Of a stretch of 64,000 bases of DNA, positions 17,170 to 24,500 are shown in pieces. Position 1 is the first letter of the stretch; each line of letters opens with the position of its first letter. The stretch comes from an uncultured Aquimarina sp. (GTDB lineage: Bacteria > Bacteroidota > Bacteroidia > Flavobacteriales > Flavobacteriaceae), in the NCBI GenBank assembly GCA_947502885.1, contig CANNBP010000001.1:248001-312000 (forward strand). Direction: 5' to 3'. Under the pieces are notes generated by a model. That model saw only the letters and a list, made by a program, of their open reading frames with translations. It was not told the DNA's origin and searched no databases. Made by a program: the position numbers and the translations under genes.

Positions 17170-18489
17170 ATGGCTCAAATGAAATCATTAAAGTTCGTAA
17201 TAAGTATACTATTCATTTTTTTGTGGTTACAGGTGTTTGGGCAAAAAACTACGGCTCCTTCATCCATCCATAAAATCATACAAGAACAAACAGATCTGAT
17301 TTTTGATAGTCTTGTAAAAACTAGAAGGGACTTTCATCGGTATCCAGAATTATCTGATAAAGAAAAAAGAACTTCAGAAAAAATAGCTAATTACTTAAAA
17401 GGTTTAGATTTAGAAGTTAAAACCAACATAGGTGGGTATGGAGTTGTTGGTATTTTAAAAGGTGCTAAAAAGGGAAAGCACATTATCTGGCGAGCAGATA
17501 TAGATGCTATACCTTCGAATCTACCTGATGTAGTAGATTTCCCTTCAAAGAACAAAGGAATTCGTCATATTTGTGGACATGATGTACATACGACTATTGG
17601 ACTAGGAATAGCGAATGTATTAGCTAAAATAAAAGAAGATCTAAAAGGTACGATTTATTTTGTTTTTCAACCTTCAGAAGAAAACTTTAAGGGAGCCAAA
17701 GCAATGATTGCCGATGGGTTATTTGATCTTATCAAAGCAGATGAAATTTATGGGTTACACATGGCCCCTATACCAGTAGGAACAATAGCAACTAAACCTA
17801 AAGTGATTTACGCACATACCAATAAAATTGAAGTAACTTATAAAAAAGAAATCGATCAAGAACACGCAATAGCTTATACCAAAAATACAATTCAAAGTTT
17901 TCAAGATGTAGTTATTGACAGTAAATTTGAAGATTTATATTCAATGTTTGATCCAAAAATTGGGATAACAAGTCCTAAAACGATATTTAAAGAATTTTTA
18001 AGTTGTGATTCTGATTTTGAAATTAAAGAAACTGAAACACATTTTACCATTGGTAATTTGCTTAATTCGAGTTCTAAAAAGAGGTTAGATACTGTATTGG
18101 TTAATCTTCGGCAGAAAATAGCTAATTCAAAATATGGGAAAGCTATGGTCTCTACATCATACACATTTGTAAAAAAAGTTCCTTTAAACGATACCCATCT
18201 TAGTTTTAAATCAATAGAAAGTATTTCGAATATATATGGATCTAAATATGTTATTCCTTTACATGGTATAGTTCCTGGTTATTTTGGAGATGATTTTGCT
18301 TATTTTCAAGATCATGTTCCTGGTGTATATTTTTTTCTTGGAGGTTCTAATGCAGAAAAAGAAATATTTTCAATGCCCCACACTCCAGACTTCGCAGTCG
18401 ATGAGCATTCTATTAAAATAGGAGTACAGTATTTCTCATCTTTAATCATAGAGAGATTAGAAGATCAAAGTATTTCGCAATCAGAATGA
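17170..18489 (+). CDS. Secreted M20 family amidohydrolase
   Basis: A 439-residue protein with a signal peptide (MKSLKFVISILFIFLWLQVFG) and the M20D layout: RRDFHRYPELS near the start, metal ligands in RADIDAIPS and ICGHDVHTTIGLG, the QPSEENFKGAKAMIADGLF segment, and the late MPHTPDFAVDE with the last His ligand. Relatives hydrolyse N-acyl or indole-acetyl amino acids or peptides; here the enzyme is periplasmic or secreted. The central lid domain (about 225-340) is poorly conserved. It may start at the second Met, 17179. No operon partner is evident. Confidence 0.88.
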   Translation: MAQMKSLKFVISILFIFLWLQVFGQKTTAPSSIHKIIQEQTDLIFDSLVKTRRDFHRYPELSDKEKRTSEKIANYLKGLDLEVKTNIGGYGVVGILKGAKKGKHIIWRADIDAIPSNLPDVVDFPSKNKGIRHICGHDVHTTIGLGIANVLAKIKEDLKGTIYFVFQPSEENFKGAKAMIADGLFDLIKADEIYGLHMAPIPVGTIATKPKVIYAHTNKIEVTYKKEIDQEHAIAYTKNTIQSFQDVVIDSKFEDLYSMFDPKIGITSPKTIFKEFLSCDSDFEIKETETHFTIGNLLNSSSKKRLDTVLVNLRQKIANSKYGKAMVSTSYTFVKKVPLNDTHLSFKSIESISNIYGSKYVIPLHGIVPGYFGDDFAYFQDHVPGVYFFLGGSNAEKEIFSMPHTPDFAVDEHSIKIGVQYFSSLIIERLEDQSISQSE

Positions 18490-18514
18490 TGTTTGAATTG
18501 TTAATCTATGCTAT

Positions 18515-19165
18515 TTACTTTTTATTAAATGTATAGCGCTGTTCTTCTGTCGAGGATGCTTTTAGAAGTTGATGAAATGTTCTAATAGTATTAAAATTAC
18601 GAGTAATTTCTCCAGATACTGCAACCCCAGAAATACCTGTATTTAATATGGCTGTAACATCTTCTATTGTTATACCACCAATACCAATTATTGGTGTTTC
18701 TGTTTTTAAGGTTTCTGTTATCAATGTATAACCGTTTAAACCTAAAACCGGGCTTAGATTATCTTTTGTTGTTGTAAATCTATATGGACCCAAACCTATA
18801 TAATCAATCTCTTTATCAATTAATGTTTCGCAATCTTGTAAAGTATTTGCAGTTCCGCCAATGATTTGCCAAGTATAGAGATGTTTTCTGGCTATAGTTG
18901 GGCAGGTATCGGTTTTTCCTAAATGCACGCCATCGGCTTTAATCTCTTTTGCGATCTTATAATAATCGTTAATAATTAATCGGGTTTGAAAATGAGATGT
19001 GATTTCTCTAGCCTCTTTAGCCACTTTTAAAATTTTCTTTTCTGAAATATTTTTTAAACGCAATTGTACTAATTCAGCACCAGAAGTACATGCATTTTGT
19101 ATATTTTCTAAATGTTCTTTTGAAGAGTTACCCTGTGAGATATAATGTAGTTTTGGTATAATCAT
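18515..19165 (-). CDS. thiE: Thiamine phosphate synthase
   Basis: A 216-residue TIM-barrel protein with the ThiE pattern: GAELVQLRLKN near 30, RLIINDYYKIAKEIKADGVHLGKTD in the middle, YIGLGPYRFTTTKDN for phosphate binding, and IIGIGGITIEDVTAILNTGISGVAVSGEI at the C-terminus. ThiE joins HMP pyrophosphate and thiazole phosphate to thiamine phosphate in the cytoplasm. No other thiamine gene is adjacent. It lies 20 bases after a helicase-like gene and probably shares its transcript. Confidence 0.9.
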   Translation of the reverse strand: MIIPKLHYISQGNSSKEHLENIQNACTSGAELVQLRLKNISEKKILKVAKEAREITSHFQTRLIINDYYKIAKEIKADGVHLGKTDTCPTIARKHLYTWQIIGGTANTLQDCETLIDKEIDYIGLGPYRFTTTKDNLSPVLGLNGYTLITETLKTETPIIGIGGITIEDVTAILNTGISGVAVSGEITRNFNTIRTFHQLLKASSTEEQRYTFNKK

Positions 19166-19185
19166 TTTTTAATCATTTACACTTT

Positions 19186-19797
19186 TTATATAGAGACCAT
19201 TTTTGAATGTTCCATAAAAAAAGATTCAAAACGTTTTAATTTTGGGTGTATTTGTTCTGAGTAAATTACAAACTGACATTTTTTTATACTCTGGGTGATT
19301 GAAAGAAGAGCAGTATATGCTGATTTTTGAATAAGAAATTCTGCATCATCAATACTAAATGTTTTTAGCTGAGAGACACTTACACCATTCATTAAGAACA
19401 ATTTATTCATTGATTTTGGTGTAGAAATAAGAATATCTATACCCATAAAAATTTCTGATTTTTGTACATCAACATGAAGTTGTTCATAGCCGACATAGAC
19501 TCTCAACGAAGTATGTTTTGTATAGCTCAAAAAAGCATCGTATAATTCCATAGCTCTTTCTTTATTATCGACTAAGACAATGGCTCTTGGAGCATTACCT
19601 GCGGCTTCACACTTTAATTTTTGCAAGGTTGTAAGTATAAGCGTGGTTGTTTTACCGCTATCTTTTTCTGCTTCACAAAAAACATTAGCACCACTCTTTA
19701 TGATAGGAATACTTTTAGCCTGAAAAGGAGTAGGTGTTACTATGTTTTTGTACTCTAGCTTCTCCTGTATATGAGAATGTAATTTTTTAAAAGGCAT
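19186..19797 (-). CDS. Stand-alone DEAD-box-like RecA1 domain protein
   Basis: A 203-residue protein holding only the first RecA domain of a DEAD/DEAH helicase. The Q-motif-like TPTPFQAKSIPIIKSG is at 21-36, Walker A is AEKDSGKTTT at 43-52 and motif II is DDAE at 150-153 instead of DEAD. Motif Ib-like STPKSMNKL is present, but the second RecA domain (motifs IV-VI) is absent. A shortened protein of this kind is, from memory, common in Flavobacteriaceae, so it is probably a real small protein rather than a truncated gene. Without domain 2 it is unlikely to unwind RNA itself; a regulatory or partner role is inference. Confidence 0.78.
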   Translation of the reverse strand: MPFKKLHSHIQEKLEYKNIVTPTPFQAKSIPIIKSGANVFCEAEKDSGKTTTLILTTLQKLKCEAAGNAPRAIVLVDNKERAMELYDAFLSYTKHTSLRVYVGYEQLHVDVQKSEIFMGIDILISTPKSMNKLFLMNGVSVSQLKTFSIDDAEFLIQKSAYTALLSITQSIKKCQFVIYSEQIHPKLKRFESFFMEHSKMVSI

Positions 19798-20048
19798 AGG
19801 GATTAAAGAAATGATGGTTTAGTGTACTAAGTATAATAATTAAGGCAAATATACTATCTAAGAATGAAATAGGTTTAATAAGGTAAATTAGTTTTGTACT
19901 TAATTGTAATAAAACTAATTTACTTTATTGAAAAAATACCACTGGGATGAATTAAGAATTTTGAAAAAAGATTTTCTGTCATTCTGTAGAGGTTTAAGTA
20001 TATCTATGTATCAAACCATGAAATTACTATAAATACATTTGTATTATA

Positions 20049-20420
20049 TCATAATCTATCCTTTATCGCATTTCTAAATTTAATATTTTGATCATATTGT
20101 TTCTTTTGCAATAGCTCTAAAAAATATGCGGTTACCGCACCTCCAAAAATAGCGATACCTAGCTCTGAACCGACATCCAAGACCACATCATTAATAAATT
20201 TACCAAAATCATCCTCGAAGAAAAACTTTAGTACTCTTGTACCTAAAGTAATAGTTAATCACAAAAAAAAGAAGAAACTCAAGAACCTACTATAAAAATT
20301 TTCCTTATCAACAATTAAATCTAGCTCCTTTGGGTGTTTTCTGTAGTATTCAACGATTTCATCTGTAATTAGCATTGGTTTTCCAAATAACATTGTGGTG
20401 AAAAGGTTTTTTGTATTCAT
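20049..20420 (-). pseudogene. Small membrane protein gene with an in-frame stop
   Basis: On the minus strand an ATG at 20420, 20 bases after the GbsR-type regulator gene, opens a frame starting MNTKNLFTTMLFGKPMLITD. It is interrupted by a single TGA at codon 54 (20259-20261), just after a poly-T run, and then continues in the same frame (LTITLGTRVLKFFFEDD...) to a stop at 20049. The full 123 codons encode a protein with one or two hydrophobic segments. The TGA could be a mutated TGG. Because frame and sense continue past the stop, this is a recent nonsense mutation or a sequencing error. Confidence 0.6.
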
Positions 20421-20440
20421 GGTATAAGATTATAAGCGTT

Positions 20441-20926
20441 TTAATTATTGATATGATCATTAGTTTTTTGAAAACTTTTATCAAAATGCTCTTCTATAGA
20501 TTTTAATACCGCTTCATTAAACATGATGTTGTTCTCTAAGAATTTATTCATTTCAATATTTTCTTCACCTCGCATACGCAATGCAACTTTATAAATCTCA
20601 TTTTGCGTTTTATATGATGCAATGAAACGTTCAAGATACTCAATATTACTAGGGATATCTACATAAAAATAGCGCCTCCTTTTGATACCATCTTTAAATA
20701 TAAATTTTATTATTCCTAAATGATCTTGTAAAAAACTTAAGGCTTTACTTACAGAGCCTTTGGTTACTTCTAGTATTTCGACAAGTTCATTAAAAGTAAA
20801 ATACTTTTTGTCTGATACATAAAATAAACCCAGTATCCTTCCAGAAAGAGGAGGGTAATTTTCTGCTAATAAAGCTTCTGAAAACTGCTCAATTGCATTT
20901 TTTTGTTCTTCTGTGATTACCATCAT
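20441..20926 (-). CDS. GbsR/MarR family transcriptional regulator
   Basis: A 161-residue winged-helix protein. The pattern FSEALLAENYPPLSGRILGLFYVSDKKYFTFNELVEILEVTKGSVSKALSFLQ matches the GbsR-type MarR proteins, with the helix-turn-helix at about 46-75 and the wing KFIFKDGIKRRRYFYV. These repressors often control adjacent membrane-transport genes. Here the gene 20 bases downstream encodes a small membrane protein that carries a premature stop, and the divergent gene is a carbonic anhydrase. The start is the first ATG; a second ATG directly follows it. Confidence 0.87.
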   Translation of the reverse strand: MMVITEEQKNAIEQFSEALLAENYPPLSGRILGLFYVSDKKYFTFNELVEILEVTKGSVSKALSFLQDHLGIIKFIFKDGIKRRRYFYVDIPSNIEYLERFIASYKTQNEIYKVALRMRGEENIEMNKFLENNIMFNEAVLKSIEEHFDKSFQKTNDHINN

Positions 20927-21006
20927 ATATTATATTAATCAATAATAATAAGTTTGTTTCTTTGTCGAGAAACAAAAATACGAATTAAGTTAATACTTAT
21001 GAAATC

Positions 21007-21861
21007 ATGTCAAAATTAAACATGCCTAAAATGAGAATAAAATTTTTATCAATATTAGTACTACAATTATTATTACTTTTTTCATGCAAAAATGAGCCCA
21101 AAGAAATAAGTAAAACTTTTGAAGAAAAGGAGGGAATACATGAATACTCAGAACAATTTGAAACTCATAAAAAACGTTGGTCATATGAAGGAGAAACAAG
21201 CCCAGAATATTGGACACAACTCGAAGGTAACGGTATTTGCGGTGGGAAAAATCAATCTCCAATTAATATTATTCACGCTGACGCATCAATTGGTAAATCA
21301 GGACTACTTGAAAGTGATATTCATTACCCTAATATTACAACAATAGATCATATAATTAATAACGGACATTCGATACAATATAATTTTAAGGGAAATGATA
21401 ATTATGTGAATTTTAAGAACAAAAGATATAACCTTGTTCAGTTTCATTTTCATGCACCATCAGAGCATACAATAAATGGCATTAGGTTTCCTCTAGTAAT
21501 GCATATGGTTCATGTTAATGAAGATAAAGAGTTTGTTGTATTTGGAGTATTGTTTCAAGAAGGAAAAAGAGATGAATCGTTTGGGTTTTTAGAAAGTTAT
21601 TTACCTATCAAACCTGGAGAAACAAAAGAAATAAACAAACCCTATGATTTTAGTAAAGATTTACCATCAAGTTTAGAGCATTTTTACTATAAAGGTTCGC
21701 TTACCACACCGCCATGTACAGAAACAGTAAATTGGTTTGTATTTACCGAGATAGCAACTATATCTACCGAACAAATGAAAGCACTTTCCACTTTAATGCC
21801 AAAAAACAATTTTAGAAATACACAACCTTTAAATGGTAGAAGGATTGTTTTAAGTAATTAA
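21007..21861 (+). CDS. Alpha-class carbonic anhydrase, lipoprotein
   Basis: A 284-residue protein with a lipoprotein signal (…LLLLFSCKNE, Cys at 27). The alpha-CA core is complete: zinc ligands H147 and H149 in QFHFHAPSEH and H166 in MHMVH, plus SPINI near 84 and GSLTTPPCTETVNW towards the end. It interconverts CO2 and bicarbonate in the periplasm. Three in-frame ATGs (21007, 21022, 21031) are possible; the third gives the most compact signal peptide. It is divergent from the GbsR-type regulator and followed by a strong terminator. Confidence 0.94.
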   Translation: MSKLNMPKMRIKFLSILVLQLLLLFSCKNEPKEISKTFEEKEGIHEYSEQFETHKKRWSYEGETSPEYWTQLEGNGICGGKNQSPINIIHADASIGKSGLLESDIHYPNITTIDHIINNGHSIQYNFKGNDNYVNFKNKRYNLVQFHFHAPSEHTINGIRFPLVMHMVHVNEDKEFVVFGVLFQEGKRDESFGFLESYLPIKPGETKEINKPYDFSKDLPSSLEHFYYKGSLTTPPCTETVNWFVFTEIATISTEQMKALSTLMPKNNFRNTQPLNGRRIVLSN

Positions 21862-21870
21862 CAAAATAAA

Positions 21871-21929
21871 GGTCTGAAGCATTTGTTTTGTTCATAAAAA
21901 TTAACCAAATAAATGCTTCAGGCTTTTTT
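21871..21929 (+). terminator. Rho-independent terminator after the carbonic anhydrase gene
   Basis: GTCTGAAGCATTT pairs with AAATGCTTCAGGC (one G-T pair) across an A/T-rich loop of about 25 bases, followed by six T. Confidence 0.75.
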
Positions 21930-22018
21930 CAAAAATATGTTTTATCAAGAAAATATAGTACTATTTTTACCATTTTAAATTGTTATAGAAATTACCAGAA
22001 TAACCCCTATACTTTGAT

Positions 22019-22783
22019 TTGATTTTGAAAAAACTACTTGCATCTTTTGTATTATTATTCGTTTATAGTGTGACTTGTGCACAAATAGTTAACGTAGAGT
22101 CTATTCGTAAAGTAAGTGATACTTCGCGTTGGTCTGGATATGCAAACTTGTCATTTGATTTAACAAAAAATAAAAATCGAATATTCAACTTAAAAAATAA
22201 AGTGCATCTCCAGTATTTGTACGAAAAAAACTTAGTTCTTTTTGTAAATGATATTAATTTCAAAGAGAATAACGATAGTAAATTGGTTAGTAAAGGAACT
22301 CAACATTTAAGGTATAACTATAAGCTTAAAAGTAGTTTTGCTTTAGAAGCTTTTGTACAAAGTCAGTATGATGAGATTTCGGCAATAAAATTAAGAGTAT
22401 TGCTAGGAACAGGCCCTCGGTTTAAAATTTTAAAATCTAACAATTATAATTTTTTCATAGGTATACTATCTATGTATGAATATGAAAAAAATGATGATAC
22501 TACAGAAAGCATAATTCATCGAGATTTTAGGAATAGTACTTACCTTTCATTTAGTTTGTTTCCTAAAAATGATATTGCCATAGTAAGTACTACATATTAT
22601 CAGCCTTTATATAAAAATTTTAATGACTATAGGTTGTCCAATGATACTTCAATTGTCATAAGTGTATTTAAGAATCTTGCCTTTAATGTTGGGCTTACTT
22701 ATCTTTATGATGCAATGCCTGTTAATGATGTGCCCAAAGAACAGTATAAAATAACTAATGGATTGACATATTCGTTTAATTGA
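22019..22783 (+). CDS. DUF481-like outer-membrane protein
   Basis: A 254-residue protein with a signal peptide (LKKLLASFVLLFVYSVTCAQ) and a beta-barrel pattern like DUF481 proteins: NLSFDLTKNKNRIFNLKNKVHLQY, HLRYNYKLKSSFALEAFVQSQYDEI and RVLLGTGPRFKIL, ending in GLTYSFN with a terminal aromatic region. The start is TTG, either at 22019 or at 22025. It lies 6 bases before an MscS-type channel gene and is probably co-transcribed with it, so the pair may serve osmotic adaptation; that is inference. Confidence 0.72.
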   Translation: MILKKLLASFVLLFVYSVTCAQIVNVESIRKVSDTSRWSGYANLSFDLTKNKNRIFNLKNKVHLQYLYEKNLVLFVNDINFKENNDSKLVSKGTQHLRYNYKLKSSFALEAFVQSQYDEISAIKLRVLLGTGPRFKILKSNNYNFFIGILSMYEYEKNDDTTESIIHRDFRNSTYLSFSLFPKNDIAIVSTTYYQPLYKNFNDYRLSNDTSIVISVFKNLAFNVGLTYLYDAMPVNDVPKEQYKITNGLTYSFN

Positions 22784-22789
22784 CAAGAT

Positions 22790-23965
22790 ATGGAATGGAA
22801 TTTTTTTGAAAGTGAAAATATACAGTTTTATGTAAAAAACATTCTGTTAAGCTTATTGATAATAGGTGTTTTGGCCCTTGAAATATTTCTTTTACTGAAA
22901 CTTTCTAGATATATAAAAAAACGGATAAATAATTCTCAACTATCTGACTTAAAGTTAAAGTCCATTAATATTATTGATGCGAATAGAAAAAAAATGATTA
23001 TCAATAAAATTGTAGATACAATAACACTTGTTATTATCATATTAGATATTTATTTTTCTTTAATTCTAATTATTTATGTATTTCCAGGAACAGAAGATCT
23101 TGTTAGTAAACTTATAAAATATACTTCTGAGCCTTTAGAAAATATAGGAAAGGCTATTGTTGATTTTATACCTAATTTTGTCGCCATACTTGTTTATTTT
23201 ATTGTTTTTAGGTACGTTGTTAAGAATATTAAAATCTTACGTGATGCAATTGATAATGGTAGTTTGAGTATTCCTGGTTTTGATTCAGAATGGGCTAAAC
23301 CTACGGCTAAAATCATTATTTTTTTATCATATATTTTTCTAATTGTTCTTATTTTTCCGCTCTTACCTGGTTCTGATTCTGCCGAATTTAAAGGTATTGC
23401 TGCTTTGGTTGGTATATTAATCTCTATTACAGGAGGTTCTTCGATATCAAATTTTTTAGCAGGTATTGTTCTAACGTATATGAAGCCTTTTAGGGTAGGG
23501 GATAAAGTAATGATTAATGCCATTGTTGGTGTTGTAGTTGGAAAAAACCCATTTGCTGTTAAACTAGTTACAGCAAAAAATGAAGAAGTTACAATCCCAA
23601 ACAACCATATAGTAACAAGTACTACTGTCAATTACTCGTCTACAGGAAAAACAGTGTTACATACATCTATTTCAATTGGTTATGATGTTAAGTATTCTAT
23701 CGTAAATGAGTTACTACTTAGTGCATCGAGCAAAACCAATGGGATATTAGCAGAACCAAAACCTTTTATTTTACAAACCAGTTTAGAAGATTTTTATATA
23801 GTGTATGAGCTTAATTTTTTTGTTAATGAAGTCATACAGCAACCAAGAATTATTTCAGAATTACATGCCAATATTCTGGATGAATTTAACAAAGCCGAAA
23901 TCGAAATTTTATCACCTCATTATCGCGCAGATAGAGACGGTAGTGATAGTACGATTGCTTTATAG
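22790..23965 (+). CDS. MscS family mechanosensitive ion channel
   Basis: A 391-residue membrane protein. Four or five helices fill residues 15-235, and the pore helix with GGSSISNFLAGIVLTYMKPFRVGDKV is the MscS signature (about 215-240). The beta domain follows (GVVVGKNPFAVKLVTAKNEEVTIPNNHIVTSTTVNYS), then the C-terminal alpha/beta domain. MscS channels in the inner membrane open on hypo-osmotic shock. It is coupled to a DUF481-like outer-membrane gene. Confidence 0.92.
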   Translation: MEWNFFESENIQFYVKNILLSLLIIGVLALEIFLLLKLSRYIKKRINNSQLSDLKLKSINIIDANRKKMIINKIVDTITLVIIILDIYFSLILIIYVFPGTEDLVSKLIKYTSEPLENIGKAIVDFIPNFVAILVYFIVFRYVVKNIKILRDAIDNGSLSIPGFDSEWAKPTAKIIIFLSYIFLIVLIFPLLPGSDSAEFKGIAALVGILISITGGSSISNFLAGIVLTYMKPFRVGDKVMINAIVGVVVGKNPFAVKLVTAKNEEVTIPNNHIVTSTTVNYSSTGKTVLHTSISIGYDVKYSIVNELLLSASSKTNGILAEPKPFILQTSLEDFYIVYELNFFVNEVIQQPRIISELHANILDEFNKAEIEILSPHYRADRDGSDSTIAL

Positions 23966-24104
23966 CAGTATATAAAGTATATTCTTTCTCTAAACCGCTA
24001 TTGGTAATTAGATAGTATATTTTGTAAGAATATTAATTCTTGTTATATTAGCGACATAAGTAGTTCATTCTTTTTTTGTTACTAATGAAGTAGTCTTTGA
24101 ATTT

Positions 24105-24425
24105 ATGTTTAATTTAAATACTATAAAAATGAATTGGAAAATTCAAAAGCTACTAAATGGAGAAAGTATTATTTCTAAAGAACCTGGTAATTCAATGTTG
24201 CCTATATTAAAGTCTAAACAACCGGTCATTTTAAATCCGATCAGTTGGGAGGATTGTGAAAAAGGAGACATTGTATATTGTAAGGTTAGGGGAAATTGCC
24301 TTACTCATATAGTAAAAGGGAAAGACCCTAAAAGAGGGTTGCTAATTGGAAACAATCACGGCCGAATTAACGGATGGACTAAAAATGTCTATGGTAAAGT
24401 AGTTAAGATTTTACCGTCAAAGTAG
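24105..24425 (+). CDS. S24/S26-type peptidase-like small protein
   Basis: A 106-residue protein containing EPGNSMLPILKSKQPVILNP, which resembles the G-x-S-M serine motif of signal peptidase and LexA-type (S24/S26) folds. Next come CEKGDIVYCKVRGNCLTHIVK, where a catalytic Lys would be expected, and LLIGNNHGRINGWTKNVYGKV, which corresponds to the GDN-x(n)-S region. It has no membrane anchor or DNA-binding domain, like the small Sod-maturation or stand-alone S24 proteins. ATG at 24105 or 24129 may be the start. A hairpin terminator overlaps the stop codon. Confidence 0.68.
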   Translation: MFNLNTIKMNWKIQKLLNGESIISKEPGNSMLPILKSKQPVILNPISWEDCEKGDIVYCKVRGNCLTHIVKGKDPKRGLLIGNNHGRINGWTKNVYGKVVKILPSK

Positions 24426-24444
24426 CGCTAATAGCGCTTTTTTT
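24424..24444 (+). terminator. Rho-independent terminator after the S24-like gene
   Basis: AGCGCT-AAT-AGCGCT followed by seven T. The stem begins inside the stop codon of the upstream gene. Confidence 0.8.
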
Positions 24445-24500
24445 ATGCCTTATTTTTTTGATTGGTAGATACATTGTTATATTGTAGCTGTATTAAATCA

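Noticed and set aside
23194..23631. 145-residue open frame opposite the MscS gene
   Set aside because: Antisense shadow of the conserved channel sequence.
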